DNA of 64,000 nucleotides from Prorocentrum cordatum (taxonomy: Eukaryota > Sar > Dinophyceae > Prorocentrales > Prorocentraceae): NCBI GenBank assembly GCA_963575745.1, contig CAUYUJ010015723.1:97501-161500 (forward strand), in the 5' to 3' direction. How positions within the stretch are numbered: the stretch's first letter is position 1; every line of letters begins with the position of its first letter. A model generated the notes under the pieces. That model was not told the origin of the DNA, made no database searches, and was given only the letters and a program-made list of their open reading frames with translations. Made by a program: the position numbers and the translations under genes. Of the stretch, positions 21,733 through 34,139 are shown one piece after another.

Positions 21733-21851
21733 GTGAGCGGCTTCCTGATGCTAGTTCAGAAGGAGTTCTGCTCGTTCGGGCATCAGTTCCGCACGCGGCT
21801 GGGGCTCGGAGAGAAGCCGACGAGCGAGTACAGCCCCATCTTCCCGCAGTG
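21733..21851 (+). CDS. Myotubularin-type phosphatase, EKEW/FGHKF exon
   Basis: An exon of 39 codons plus two bases. It encodes VSGFLMLVQKEFCSFGHQF, then RTRLGLGEKP and SEYSPIFPQW. This matches the conserved myotubularin block GFxVLVEKEWLSFGHKF...SPVFLQFLD that follows the active site. The acceptor is TCTTCGCAG|GTG. The donor is placed at CAGTG|GCCCAC (GC type): the split codon TG+G gives Trp, and the next exon then continues LECVYQLL exactly as the family expects. Using the nearby GTATGC would insert extra residues. The usual Trp of EKEW is Phe. Confidence is high because three separate family motifs are present in order. Confidence 0.88.
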
Positions 21852-21859
21852 GCCCACAG

Positions 21860-22480
21860 GGGTATGCGAAACCTCGTGAAAGGCGGAGGTGAGGTGGTCG
21901 GAGTTGCTTCGAGAAGTTATAATGCGTCTCTTGTTTTTCGAATCCATGAATCACTTCAGGCCCAGGGTTACTTTCCAGCAGCTGCGCCTCGTCGAAACCT
22001 TTCGGGGGCCGAGGATCGTCCCGAACGACAGGTTGGGGGTAGAGCTGCTTGCCCGAGTCCCTGCCAGAGGGAGGAGGACCATCAGAATGAGGCGGCGTGA
22101 CCAAAAAAACGCATAGCTTCACGCTTCGCGCATCTAGATAGGGCGGACACGCATTCTATGTCACAGTTGCTTAGCTAGGCTTATCTTGAAGGGTCCTCAT
22201 TCACCTCATTCGCTACAGTCAACCAGGATAGTAAGGACGAGCAAATTCCCAACGGTACACTTATATCCAGGCCTCTCGGCCCATCTTGGCCGTTGGCCAT
22301 GGGCCGTGGGTTTCCAATTTCGGCTTCGACTTTGGGCGCCCAGGGGTCCTGGATCCTCACCGCGCACCCTCAGGAGTTGGGTCGCACTGCGCAGGCGCCC
22401 TCGGCTGGCATCCCCCCCGTGTCCCAGCAGGCGTCCCCCCGGCGTGCTGGCCCGCCTTTGGTGCACGTCGGCCGCCGGCG
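21860..22480. other. Unassigned intronic sequence
   Basis: No gene or clear repeat recognised after the exon. Composition is moderate. Confidence 0.35.
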
Positions 22481-22484
22481 CTGC

Positions 22485-22850
22485 TGCCAGCAGTCTCGTC
22501 TCGAGCGTGCCGGCTCGCTCCCTCGCGCCTTGCGCTGCCAGCGCTGCTGGCGAGAGACGCACTCCGAGCGTTCAAAGCTCGGTTCCCGTGCAGCTGGCGA
22601 TGCCAAGCAGTGCTGGTGAGGTGTTGCCAGGATGCCCGCTCCGAGCGTGCCAGCTCGTGTGCAGCATCAGGAGGAGTTCAGGCCGAAGTCGGTGGGAAGA
22701 CCTTTCCGAGCATGCTGAATTGCCGACGCGTTTTCGGCGCACATTGCACAGCCAGCACGGTTGGGAGGAAGCTACCTCTGAGCGTGCCGGCTCTCTCTGG
22801 GAGCACATCGCGTTGCCAGCGTTGCCGTCAGGAAATTCATTCCGAGGAGG
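22485..22850 (+). repeat. Degenerate 65-75 bp tandem repeat
   Basis: Five diverged units centred on (T/C)CCGAGCGTGCCGGCTCG (near 22499, 22562, 22637, 22703 and 22778), each followed or preceded by TTGCCAGCG-like sequence. Confidence 0.6.
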
Positions 22851-23280
22851 GCGATATCACATTTCATGTGTGTAGTACCGCTTCTCCCAGAACATACATT
22901 GCCATAGATTTGGGCTGCCCTGGGTACGCTTGAGCTCTAGGCTCATATTGCAAGAGTGGTTCAAATGGCTTGAACCTTGTAGAGTTGTAGAGGAGCAGCG
23001 GCTCCTTGGGGCGGTTGGGAGAGAGGGGGCGCATGGGTTGGACCGCTCTGATCGCAGGACCCCGAGGGGGGGAGACTTGATATAATACTGGCACGGGCCT
23101 CCCCCTCCTCTCTCATTGACCCCTTAGCTGTCAAGAGCGCTCTTCAATGTCCCTTAGCGGGCGAAGAACTGTAGAACACTGTTTCCGGAATCAGATGCGC
23201 AAGTAATGCCAGCTGGAAAGTTTTTGCCCCCAGGGTGGATAGCGGGAGTATATTGGGGAGGCCTTACGGCTGGGGCCGCC
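22851..23280. other. Unassigned intronic sequence
   Basis: Nothing recognised apart from ordinary-composition sequence. Confidence 0.35.
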
Positions 23281-23284
23281 GACC

Positions 23285-23303
23285 CTGAACGACGACGACG
23301 ACA

Positions 23304-23334
<31 letters not shown>

Positions 23335-23342
23335 CGACGACA

Positions 23343-23412
<70 letters not shown>
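23285..23412. repeat. (GAC)n-(GGC)n-(GAC)n microsatellite
   Basis: GAC/AAC triplets, an inner run of about eleven GGC, then about ten GAC. Confidence 0.94.
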
Positions 23413-23449
23413 CGAGCGCTCTCGCGGGCCTCTTCGGGGTAGCTTCAGG

Positions 23450-24010
23450 GCCTTTTGGGAGGCTCTAGTGGGCCTCTTGGGAGCCTCGTTGGGGCCTCTT
23501 GGGGCTTCCTGGGGGTCTTTGGGCTGGGGGGCTTCTTGGGGGCATCTGGGGGCCTCCTGGGAGCCTCTCAGGCCGAGGGCCTGAAATGTCCGTTCGGGTC
23601 CCCCGTCTGGGCTGGGCTGGGCTCCCTCTTGGAGCCGTCTTGGGGGCCTGTTGGGCTGTCTTGGAGGCCTCTTGGGCGGTCTTTGGGTTCTCTTGAGTCG
23701 TTTTGGGGTCCTCTGGGAGGCCTCTTGGGCGACCGTTGGGGCTTTTTTGGGCTGTCTTGGAGCGTCGGGAAGCGGACAAGGCGAGAACACCAAAGTCTGT
23801 CAAACACTTCAGGAAAATCTATGATGTGTGCCGCTTTGGTCCCTCTTGGGAGTGCTCCTGGAGGCCTCTTGGAGCGTTTTGAAAACCTCTTGAGCCGCCT
23901 GGAGGCTACTGTGGCGTCTTGGACAGATAATTCGGCGATCCGGGACCCTCGAGAACCGTCTTGGGTGCCTCTTGGGGCACTCTTGCCGCGTCTTGGTGCT
24001 TTTTTGGGCC
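23450..24010 (+). repeat. S2 array, diverged
   Basis: Units of GGCCTCTTGGG with 10-20 base spacing, less regular than at 18.8 kb. A remnant of the S2 end module (ATCTATGATGTGTGCCGC) lies at about 23815. Confidence 0.8.
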
Positions 24011-24224
24011 CCGGAACCGCCCTGGGGGGATGCGTGTCTGGGGGGCGACCCACCCACCAGGAACCCCCCCGGACCCCCCCCCGGACCCACCCCCTGGGCG
24101 TCACCCCCCGGGACCCCCCACCCGGCGGGGAAGGAATCAAAGGGAAGGGGTTTCCCTTCGACTCAGCTACGACGTTGCTCAATTGGCTGGCGCGATTAAG
24201 GTGGAGGGGCCAGAGAAAGGAGAC

Positions 24225-24335
24225 GGGGGACGACGGAGACGACGATTGACGGATACGACGAGGAGACGACGGAGACGGAGACGACGACGGAGACGACGAG
24301 AAGACGACGGAGACGACGACGACGACGACGACCAA
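24225..24335. repeat. (GAC)n-rich microsatellite
   Basis: Degenerate GACGACGGAGACGAC repeats. Confidence 0.88.
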
Positions 24336-24339
24336 CAGA

Positions 24340-26875
24340 AGAGCATCTCCGCACGCCGACAGGGTCGGCGGATTTTTCAGTTGCCCTTGTCCTTACACAT
24401 GTTGGATATTGCGTGATGGCGGTGATCAGTAATGAACGCTTTGATTGCCCTTTGTGCGGGGCGTTGATGGAATGGATGTGATCTGTCTGATACTGCCCCT
24501 GAGCGGGCCCTCCCCTCCTCTGCCCCCTTCGTCCTTGCCTCGACCCCTCTGCACGGGCCTCGGCCCGTGCGAGTGCAGTTGTACGTGTGCATGCGACGGG
24601 CGCTCCAGCCGGGCGGGCTCCTTGTTTCTCAGCGAGCTTCCAGCGCCCGCCCGCAGGGGCTGCCTTTGAAGCCCATCCATTCGCATTGGGTTTCGTCCGT
24701 GTTTCGTGTCGCTGGCCTTCGACGGCAGGGGAGATGCATTGGCGCAGGTGTTCAGGCTCTTCTCGCTTGTCTGCGCGGCCTGCCGGGCCACGCTCGAAGC
24801 CGGCTTGCGGAACGAGGGTTTTCTCCCCCCTCGTCCTCGTCCTCCCTCCTCTCAACTCCTCGTGTTCCCTGCGAGTCTTGTCGGGTTCTGCTACTTTGGG
24901 TGATTCGGGAATCCCTTGGACGCAGCCGTGCTTTCCTGCGGGGCAGGAGGCACCGCTGCTTCACAATACCTCTCCGTGTCCCATTTGGCTTGCAGTGTCT
25001 TGCCACCTGCTCCCCCCGCTCTTGCTGCTGCTGTGCGCGCATGGCGCTGCTTGTTCTCACCTGGCTGACTGGGCCTTCTGGTGTTCACCGCGACGCCGGG
25101 GGCTTGGCGTTCGCTGCGAAACAACATTGGACAGGCGTCTCGAACGCGGAACAGTTTACGTGATAACGTTCTTCGCCCGCTCATCCATGTCTCCCAATCC
25201 TTCGCTTTTTGGTCCCACGCCTTTCAACCCGCGTGAGCGAGGGTGCCAGGATCGCAAGGATGGGCGCGCATCGTCATTCCTAACTCTTCCCTGGGAGGCA
25301 GGATTTCGACGGCCTGTCTGCCGCTGATTTCCACCTGGTCCATTATATGCATTATTTTAGGCACGAGTGGAACTATGTGCAAACAGTGCAGCGATGAGAG
25401 GCGAGCACACCTCAAAGAGTTGTGAATTCCTTTTGGAGGCGGGGCGGCTTACGCCAGGTGGGGCCGTTGCCTTCAGCCAGCCTGCGTGAGGCAGCTAGCA
25501 GGCCGCGTCGAAGCGTCCTGGTGCAGAATCGGCGACGCGACACGCTCAGCAACCGTTCCTGGACGTACGTGGCTGGCATGGGCTAGGGGTGTACACGCTT
25601 CTCCGCTGGCGAAGCGGCACCAGTGCCGCGAAGGCATGCAGGGTGGCACGCAAAACGAAGTGCACCCAGCATGGTTGACGAGATGGTCGCGAGGACTGGC
25701 AGCGGAGGGCGGAGGCCCCGACTTGGCCTGCACGCGGCGGACTGCTCAGAGCCCGCGGGCGGGGGCGCCGACCGCAGGGCGGACGCGGGCGCGAGCGGCA
25801 AGAATGCGTCCTGGGCAGCAGGTGGGCTGGGCGTCGTGCAGGTTAGCAGAGCGGGCAGGTGCCGCCAGGCCCCGAGGCCCGCAGGGGGGGGCAGCCGGGC
25901 GTGCCTGACGGGGTGCGCCGGAGGCGGCAGGGCGGGGTGCGCCGGCAATCGGCAGAGATCTGCAGGCAGGCAATGGGTGTTGCGTGAAGGGGTGTCGTGC
26001 CACTGCCGAGTGCGGCGATGGTATCCATCGTCGCTGACATCGCCACTTCCACGACTGGCACCACATCCATTTGTGCCACCACCCCTTTCCGACCTCCAGA
26101 AGAGAGGAAAAGGGCGTTCGCGGTTCGACCGGTTGGCTGCGTCGCAGTTGGTGCGTTCGGTCTGCGCGTTTCGATCTTGCTTTGTGTCGTTGCCGCGACA
26201 CTACGCCCGTCTAAGCTGCTTACGGCGTGCCGATTTCGTTCGGTTTCGCTTTTGCCCCAAGAGTCCGCAAAAACCACCCCCACCTCCAGCCAGGATTTGG
26301 ATTCTAGATCTCGAGGTATAGGTGGAGTCCCCCAAAAAATAGAATGGCATCATTGCTGCCTGATTTCGCTTGCCTTTATAACCAGAGCATCGTGCAACGT
26401 GTTGCCCACGCGTTCAGCCCCATTCCCTCTTTCGCGGTCGAAGTCGGGAGACATGTGTTGTGTGCGTCAACGCGCGCGTCTTTCATGCGAGGATCGCTGC
26501 CCTTGCTTCGCATGCCGCGCTGGGCCTTCTTGAAGTTGTTCGACTCGCTTTTCGGTTGTTGCACACGATGAAGTTCTCGTGGGAAAGCACCCATGGATGT
26601 TTCTCTTGCGCCCAGGGGTAGCCGCGGTTGTCTGTTGCTTGTTTTTTGACTACTTACTGCCCCTTTTCTCCTCGATCATATTTGCGTCTTCCTATCAGCG
26701 TCTTATCTCCCCGCCCCCCTTGTCCGAGCGGTTAGAAGTTCGAGCCTCGAGGATTGAGGTTGGAAGTTTTTGGCTTTCCGGGGCACCCGTCGACACGGCT
26801 GGACGCAGCTCGAAAGATTTGGGCGTTTGGTTCTTGGGAGAGTATTCGGGACATTGTTAAGCCCTTGAGAAAATT
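24340..26875. other. Unassigned intronic sequence
   Basis: About 2.5 kb without a recognisable gene. Bases 25740-25960 are G/C-rich. At 26715-26755 GTCCGAGCGGTTAGAAGTTC and CGAGCCTCGAGG resemble fused tRNA A-box and B-box motifs, but no tRNA can be folded there. Long frames on both strands lack any family motif. Confidence 0.4.
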
Positions 26876-26959
26876 GCCAGTCAAGCTTGTTTTTCCCAAC
26901 CATCCTGTGGTGCTGGGTCCTCGTTTTGAAGTTGAAGAGACAGTGCCCCGCGTTCTTTC

Positions 26960-27165
26960 CTTCTTTCCTCCTCTCCTCCTCCTCCTCCTCCTCCTCCTCC
27001 TCCTCCTCCTTCTGTTCCTCCTCCTCCTCCTCCTCCTCCTCCTCGTCCTCCTCCTCCTCCTCCTCCTCCTCCTCCCCGTACTCCTAGTCCTACTCCTACT
27101 TCTACCACCACTCTTACTCCTACTCCCACTGCTACTCCTACTCGTACTCCTATTCCTCCTCCTCC
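26960..27165. repeat. (TCC)n microsatellite in S1 copy 2
   Basis: TCC triplets for about 115 bases, then TACTCC/TACTCCTAC hexamers. It sits exactly between head module and array, the place occupied by (CAT)n in copy 4. Confidence 0.9.
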
Positions 27166-27194
27166 CTCCCATCCCTGCCTCTGCTCACGGAGTG

Positions 27195-29290
27195 TCCACC
27201 ATTCCGGCGCGCCCCATCACACGCTTCGTGGCCCATAGAGAGCTCCACCGAAGGCCCCGGTGGGGGTGCCCGCATGCGTCCGCCACACCCAGTACAGCGT
27301 TTCGAGACCACATAGGGAGCTCCACCGAAATCCCCACTGGGGGGGCCTGCGTGCGTCCGCCTCGTGGCCCCATAAGGAGCTCCACCGAAGGCCCCGGTGG
27401 GGGGCCCGCAGCGTCCGCCACACCCAGAGCAGCGATCCGTGGTCCCAAAGGGAGCTCGACCGAAGGCCCCAGTGGGGGTACCCGCGTGCGTTTGCCACAC
27501 CCAGTGCAGCGCTTCGTGGCCCCATAAGGAGCTCCACCGAAGGCCCCAGGCATACGTCCGCCACAACCAGTATAGCGCTTCGTAGCCTCAGACGGAGTCC
27601 CACCGAAGGCCCCAGTGCGGGAGGGGGTGCCCGCATGCGTCCGCCACACCGAGTGCAGGGCTTCGTGGTCCCAAAGGGCACCGAAGGCCCCATTGAGGGT
27701 GCCCGCGTACGTCCGCCACCAAGCACAGCGCTTCGTGGCCCCAGACGGAGTTCCAGCGAAGGCCCCAGTGGGGGTGCCCGCATGCGTCCGCCACATCCAC
27801 TACGGCGCTTCGCGGCCCCATAGGGAGCTCCACCGAAGGCCCCAGTGGCGCTTCGTGGCCCCATAGGGAGCTCCACCGAAGGCCCCACTTAGGGTTCCCG
27901 CGTGCGTCCGCCGCATCAAGTACGGCACTTCGTGGCCCCATAGTGAGCTCCACCGAAGGCCCCAGAGGGGGTGCCTGCATGCGTCCGCCACACCCAGTAC
28001 ACCGCTTCGTGGCCCCATTTATCACCGAAGGTCCCAGTGGGAGTGCCCGCATGCGTCCGCCACACCCAGGTGCAGCGCTTCGTGGCCCCATAGGGAGCTC
28101 CACCGAAGGCCCCAGCTTGGGTGCCCGCGTGCGCGCGCCACAACCAGTACAGCGCTTCGTGGCCCCATTAGGACTTCCACCGAAGGCCCCATTGGGGGTG
28201 CCCGCGTGCGTCCGCCACACCAAGTACAGCGCTTCGTGGCCCCATTGGGAGCTCCACCAGAGGTCCCACTGGGGGTGCCCGCCTGCGTCCGCCACATCCA
28301 GTACAGCGCTTCGTGGCCCCAGACGGAGTTCCAGCAAAGGCCCCAGTGGGGGTGCCCGCATGCGTCCGCCACATCCACTACGGCGCTTCGCGGCCCCATA
28401 GGGAGCTCCACCGAAGGCCCCAGTGGGGGTGCCCGCATACGTCCGCCACACGCAGGTGCAGCGCTACCTGGCCCCACAGGGAGCTCCACCGAAAGGCACC
28501 ACTTAGGGTTCCCGCGTGCGTCCGCCGCATCAAGTACGGCACTTCGTGGCCCCATAGGGAGCTCCACAGAAGGCCCCAGAAGGGGGTGCCTTCATGCGTT
28601 CGCCACACCCAGTACACCGCTTCGAGGCCTCATTTACCACCGAAGGTCCCAGTGAGAGTGCCCGCATGCGTCCGCCACACCCAGGTGCAGCGCTTCGTGG
28701 CCCCATAGGGAGCTCCACCGAAGGCCCCAGCTTGGGTGCCCGCGTGCGCCCGCCACAACCAGTACAGCGTTTCGTGGCCCCATTAGGACTTCCACCGAAG
28801 GCCCCATTGGGGGTGCCCGCGTGCGTCCGCCACACCAAGCACAGCGCTTCGTGGCCCCATTGGGAGCTCCACCAGAGGTCCCACTGGGGGTGCCCGCGTG
28901 CGTCCGCCACATCCAGTACAGCGTTTCGTGGCCCCATAGGGAGCTCCACCGCTACCACCGAGTACACCGCTTCGTGGCCCCATAGGGCGCCCCACCGAAG
29001 GCCCCAGTGAGGGTGGCCACATGCATCCGGCCGACAAATTTCGGCACACCATTCACACGCTTCGTGCCCACATACGGATCTCTACCTAAGGCCCCAGTGG
29101 CGACGTTCGCATGCGTCAGACCAATTCATGTTGGCACCCCTCGCACGTTTCGTGGCCCCACAGGGAGCTCCACCGAAGGCCCCAGCGGCGACGTTCGCAT
29201 GCGCCCCCCCTCCCCCGGTCATCCCAGTTCGGCACACCCGTCACACGCTTCGTGGCCCATGGGGAGCTCCACCAGAAGTTCGCATACGTC
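27195..29290 (+). repeat. S1 tandem array, about 25 units of 65-90 bp
   Basis: Core unit GCTTCGTGGCCCCATAGGGA, GCTCCACCGAAGGCCCCAGT, GGGGGTGCCCGCATGCGTCC, GCCACACCCAGTACAGC. Length varies by internal deletions. Near the right end (29040-29290) the spacer changes to ACGTTCGCATGCG with GGCACACC..TCACACGC. That variant fills the inverted array at 9.6 kb. Confidence 0.93.
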
Positions 29291-29492
29291 CCACCCATTC
29301 GTCCCTCTCCCCATCCCTGCCTGCCCTGCCCCGCGCCTTGTTTTCCCTGCGGCGCGCTGCCTATGAGAGCAGAAGGTATATCGCGTGCGCTATTCGGGGT
29401 TTGCATGCCCCTCTCCTTCGTCTCATCTCTTTCGTGCTTCTCGCAGGTGCATATGGTTGGGTCTTTCGTCGGGCTAATGTTTGTTGCTCCGG

Positions 29493-30590
29493 TGCGAAGA
29501 CTCACGCGTGACATGTCGCAGAAAAGTACGTACGGATACGGAACGACAGGCGGTTTTCACCGCCTCGGCGCGCGGACGGGCCCGGGGGTTCGATGAAGGA
29601 GGTTTCGGGGCGCCTGGGGTTTTAGGGGAGGGGGACTCGATGCGTCCTCGTGGAACTCTCTTGGACCGTCTGGGGCTTAGTTGGCCGTCCAAAAGCATTG
29701 TGGGCCGTCTTCAATACCACCTGAACCCGTTTTGGAGGCATCTTGGGCAATCTTGCCCCGGAAGGCGCGGACCCATCGCATTTTACATGCGGTCACGGCT
29801 TCGCGAACGCGGTTCCATTGCATTCTGAATGGAGCAGGGCCGTCGGGGGAGGGGGGGGGCGCATGCAGCGGCGTGCTGCGTGGGGGGGCTATTCGACTAA
29901 TGCAGAAACCGCGTTGCACAACTGATTGGCATTCCATCGCGCCGGTGCGGCGCAGGGCACGGCAGCGAATTTTGGGTGGACGCAGTGTGTCGCACTCGCG
30001 AGGTTTGATCGGGAAATCGCCAGCTTTTTGCTGGAGTGCGGTCGACGCGCCCGGAGAATTTCGGCCAACGCTCCCCGAGCCTTTCGGTTTGCAATTGTAC
30101 ATTCCATTTGGGGAGCTAAATCCCTGTACGCAGGGAATTGCCAACTTCATTGCTCACGCAATCATCCCACCCACCCGCCCGTAACGTGGTTTGCAAAGTC
30201 CATGCGGCGGCAATTTCGAGGAATGGTTGGTGTTGGCTGGTGCATCTCTGCGGCCGCGCTAGCCCGCGCATGCTCGCGCGCGCAGCGGCCAGCTAGTTTG
30301 GTGCGTCCGATGCGGCCGCGGGGGCGCTGACCGCTGGACACTTCCCGACGGGCATTTCAGTGCGAGTCGGTGACATGGGCGGGCGCGGTATCATTGCAAC
30401 GTCGACAACGGTAGACATGATAATGATAGTAGCGATGCTGGTGATGATGGTGACAGCGACGACGGCACGGCCAGAGACGGCGCCGATGCTGATCACGCCG
30501 ACGACGACGACGGTGTCCCGCGTCGGTGATAAAGAAGGTTTTGGAAGAGTTCGACGTGCGCGCGGCCGACGCGGGAGACTGGCCCGCAAG
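29493..30590. other. Unassigned intronic sequence with S2 traces
   Basis: 29620-29770 has weak S2-like motifs (GTCTGGGGCTTAGTTGG, GGAGGCATCTTGGGC). The rest shows no recognisable gene or repeat. Bases 30400-30530 are rich in GATGATG/GACGACG. Confidence 0.4.
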
Positions 30591-30594
30591 GTAT

Positions 30595-30890
30595 TATTTG
30601 GCACAACGCGCGCGCAAGGGCGTTCGACTGAATTCGACATGCGTTGCTGGATATTCTTTTGGCAAAATTGTATGACAATATTGGCAGCCTCTGGTTTTTC
30701 CCGACCATCATGTGGTGCTGGGTCTTCGTTTTGACGAGACGGTCCCCGCGTTCTTCTCTTCCTCCCCTTCCCCCCTCCCGTCGCCCCCCTCACTTTGGCA
30801 TGCCCCTCATACGCTTCGTGGCCCCATAGGAGCTCCACCGAAGGCCCCGCTGGGGGTGCCCGCACGCGCCCCCCACGCACCCAGCAGCCC
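30595..30890 (+). mobile_element. S1 composite element, copy 3, left part
   Basis: 30595-30650 matches the inter-element module seen at 39280-39330 (CGCGCGCAAGGGCGTTCGA). 30695-30755 is the head module (CCATCATGTGGTGCTGGGTC, TTCGTTTTGACGAGACGG). A short pyrimidine tract and one to two S1 units follow, broken off at about 30885 where the retrotransposon starts. The array resumes at 36225. Confidence 0.72.
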
Positions 30891-30901
30891 AAAGCCACGG
30901 G

Positions 30902-31822
30902 GCAACAAGCGGGTTGTCGGCGGCGGCAAGGCTGGCGCTCCAGGGGCGCAACACCACGGCAAAGACGGCGGACGAGATAGACGTGGAGGCCAAGGGCTCG
31001 GACCTAACGGCGGAGGGCCCTCGTCTCCCGCGATCCACCCTGTCCGCAGACAAGATCGCAGTCCATGCAGCCACGGCCATGGAGTCCTCCGACATCGACA
31101 AAGACCAGCTCTCCAGGGGCAGCCGTGACATGATCGAACTGGCGCGCCGAAAGGCAGCCGCTGGCGTCTTGGGTTCGGAGGCTCGGAAGCAAGCCACCTC
31201 TTGCAGTGGACGCTGCATCGCTGGCCGTGGCCAGCTCGGGCTCCTGAGCACCGCCTGTTTCTATTAGTCCGAGGCCATGGTCATGACCGACCTCGATCAG
31301 GCGCAGCGGAACTAAAACGACTGGGTGCTTCACTCGGTGGCGACGGGTTCGGGCGGCGCCCATGCGGTCACCAAGATGGCGCAATCTTGGAATGCGCGGC
31401 CAGCCAAGGCCGACGGCGATGCCCCGCTCACGGCGCAGCAGAGCCTCCAGGCCCTCGTCGACGAGTGGACGACGCATTGGGACGTGGTCGCGCCTACCCC
31501 GAGTCAGGCCGTTGCTGCCTCGTCTGACGGAGCCCGGCAACCGACCGCGCCTCCCGAGCTGCTGCTTGGAGGCCCACTCCGAGCTCGACAGCGGCCAGCT
31601 GGGCCTCCAGCCACCCTGCTAGCAAGTCGCCTCTGGTCCGACGAGATGAACGGCCCCTTGGACGCCAACGGCGACATCGACCAACCTGCCGAGGACAGGG
31701 GCGCCGACCCTGCGAGGCAGGATGCGCTCGAAGTCCGACGCGGGGTCCGTCGAGCGCTTCGCTCTCGGGCGCGGCACTGGCTCGCCGACCCCACCTCCGA
31801 CAACGAGGGCGGGACGTCCTAG
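30902..31822 (+). pseudogene. Retrotransposon N-terminal linker region
   Basis: Frame 2, interrupted by stops at 31265-31267 and at 31313-31315 (TAA, in QRN*NDWVLHSV). The segment GGAHAVTKMAQSWNARP, then SLQALVDEWTTHWDV, matches the conserved stretch that precedes the RT domain in this class (lysine-threonine-containing linker, then a Trp-rich helix). Upstream of 31270 no family motif is seen. Confidence 0.6.
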
Positions 31823-31824
31823 AT

Positions 31825-33270
31825 GGGCAGGACTGGGAGTGCCACTGCGTGCCGCACGTGGCCAGGTTCCTCAACTATTCCATGATGCTGCCACTTGTGC
31901 GCGAGTGCACCGAACGTCGCGGCGAGCCCGACCTCCAGGCGGCGGCCTTCGACATGGCCAGAGAGTTCTGCAAGGCGGTTTGGCGCAGCCAGCGGGGCGA
32001 CCGAGCGCGGCTCCGAGCGCGGCTGGCCAGGCCGCGCGAGGAGTCGGAGGAGCTCTGGGCGGACGAGGTCGCCAGGCACATCGCTGGCGTCATCGAGGGC
32101 CGCGAGCGGTTCGTGACCACGAGCGCCCATTGCTATGACGACAGCCAATCTAGCACCACAGATGACATAAAATACCCGCCTCTCGACAGCCAGATAGCTT
32201 CGCAGGGGGCCGCCCCCGGTGAAATCGGCAGCGCACAATATCGGGGCTCGGAAGGTCCAGCTGCGAAAGCCTTTCGAGAGCCCGAGTCCGAGCGGCGCCG
32301 CCTGGACTGGCCTGGGGGCCCGGGAGAGCGCCCCGATCGGCCATCTGTGGCGGAGCTGCGGGAAGTGATCTCGTCGTTCAAGCCACAGTCTGGGTCCAAC
32401 TTTGACAGCATTCGACCGAGTGAATTCAATTTGTTGGACGATCAGGGCATTGGAGCTCTCATTGGTTTGACCATGGCCATCGAGTAGCAAGCCGGCTGGC
32501 CCAGCTTCATCGCCAAGATGGCCTTCATTCCCAAAGTTGATGGAGGACTTCGGCTCATTTTTTCTTGGCAGCAGCGGTCAGGGTACACGGCAGGCTGCGC
32601 AGACCTTTCATGCAGCAGTGGGAGAGGGACAATGACAGGCCGCACTGGTGGGCACGCTCAGGACGCTCGTGTGACAGAGCGGCTTGGCAACAGCAGGCTC
32701 GTCCTGAGTGGATTGCTATGCTGGCCGACCTTCAGCCTGGTCAAGATTGGGCGTCAGCCAGCATCTTGTTGGACGTCTGGAAGGCCTCCGAGCAAGTCTC
32801 CCGCGCGCGCCTGGCCCAGGCAGCTATCAAGTTCGGTTTCCCACTCTGGCTGGCCAAGCTTCAGGTCTCGCACTACCGAGCGCCCAGGGTGCTCCTCCTC
32901 GACGGCTGCTGTCTGTTCGCAGGAGTTGGAGGAGTCCGAGACGGCCCTGGCCGGCGTCGCGTTCACAACTGGGCTCATGAAGCCCATGCTGATGCAGCCG
33001 CTCGACGGGATGGTGGCGCGGTTCGGGGCCGTCACCCCAGCGATCGCGGCCGGTGATTTGGTGCTCCAGCGCAGGAGGGGCACCCGGAGGATTCAGGACG
33101 ACCTGGTCGGCGCCACTCGCGCCCTCGTGGGCCAGCTCAAGCTGGTCAAGCTCAAGATCGCGGTCAAGAAGTCGAAGGTTTTGGTCAGCGCAGCCAGCTT
33201 GCGAAGGCAGGTTGCCAGACGGATGCTCAAGATTGCCGGCGCCCAGGGCGCACGGCGCGCGCAATTAGGC
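31825..33270 (+). pseudogene. Reverse transcriptase domain, frameshifted
   Basis: Frame 1 from 31825 carries FKPQSGSNFDSIRPSEF. After an in-frame TAG at 32485-32487, FIPKVDGGLRLIF follows, the K-x-x-G-G-x-R-x-I motif. The frame then moves to frame 3 (about 32570-32940) with RRPFMQQWERDNDRP and motif A LLDVWKASEQV (catalytic Asp kept). It returns to frame 1 with AFTTGLMKPML (motif B) and AAGDLVLQ, where YVDD is expected, so the catalytic YxDD box is lost. VKKSKVLVS is the thumb-proximal motif. Several frameshifts, one stop and a destroyed active site mean no activity. Confidence 0.8.
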
Positions 33271-34110
33271 ATTGATCATGCAGAGGGGCCCCGTGCAGCC
33301 GGGGCTCTCAGGCAGCAGCGGCCCGCCAACGTCGAATTGCGCCTGGGCAAGGCGAGGAGCTCATTGGGCGGGCGGGCGGCGCGGGCGCGCGGCAGCGGCC
33401 AAGGTGGCGCTCACGAGGCCCCATCCCTTTGCGATGCACGGCGTCAACTGCACAGACGTGAGCCGCAGCGAGCTCTCCAAGATGAGGTCGATCACGCTGC
33501 GCGCTGCGGAGCAGCGGCCCTCAGGCAAGAACGCCACGGCTGCCCCGATGCTAGCAGATTGCAAGACGCTCGACCCGATCTTCGCAGCGACTTTGGGGCC
33601 AGTCGTGATGCTGGCCAAAGCTCTTTGGGAGAAGTGGATCTCGAACACCATCCTGCAGAGCACGTTCGAGTGGAACGTCCGCGTCGCCAAGCATTGGGGT
33701 GACGTGCGAGGGCCGCTCGGTGCTGCGGCCATGTCGCTCCGCAGGATCGGCTTCGCGCTCGGTTCCTCCACCCGCTGGCTCGCGGACGCGGGCGAGCAAC
33801 TCAATCTGGCGACGAGTTCCCCCCCCGGGCGGTAAAGCAGTTGGCCGCGAGGAGCGCGGAAAGGTGGCAGCTGGCTCAGTTGGCGAAATCCACGCAGGCG
33901 GCGTCTTCCAGCCGCAGGTGCGTCGGTGGGCCACGGCGGGCCGGGGCCCCGCCGAGATCGCCGAGACGCGGCGCTCGCTCACGCCAAGCGAAGCGGGATA
34001 TGCCAGGTCATGTCTTGTCGGCGGCCAATGGCTCAAAGAGTGGCGGTGCGCGGCTGGTCTCAGCTCCCATTATGTCTGTTCGCTGTGCCCTGGCAAGCTG
34101 GGCGCGCTCT
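33271..34110 (+). pseudogene. Retrotransposon connection region
   Basis: Frame 2 (33272-33835) contains MHGVNCTDVSRSEL and LWEKWISNTILQSTF. After a frame change near 33880-33920, frame 3 has LTPSEAGYARSCLVGGQW and HYVCSLCPGKLGAL. The latter resembles the short Cys-x-x-Cys (CSLC) segment between RT and RNase H in this class. No catalytic role is expected. Confidence 0.62.
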
Positions 34111-34139
34111 AGCATCGCCACCTTGGGTGCCAAGGCTCG

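Larger units (their letters stand above)
26878..29492 (+). mobile_element. S1 composite repeat element, copy 2
   Basis: Most complete copy. The head module (26890-26960) contains CCATCCTGTGGTGCTGGGTC, CTCGTTTTGAAG and CCCCGCGTTC. Then come a (TCC)n and TACTCC tract (26960-27165), a tandem S1 array (27195-29290) and a tail (29295-29490) with CGCGCTGCCTATGAGAGCAG, GCGCTATTCGGGGTTTGC and GCATATGGTTGGGTC. The tail recurs at 39.07-39.28 kb. No protein is encoded by this copy, so any movement would have to be driven by another element. Confidence 0.72.

Noticed and set aside
26715-26755. tRNA gene
   Set aside because: A-box-like and B-box-like words are only a few bases apart; no anticodon arm or acceptor stem can be formed.
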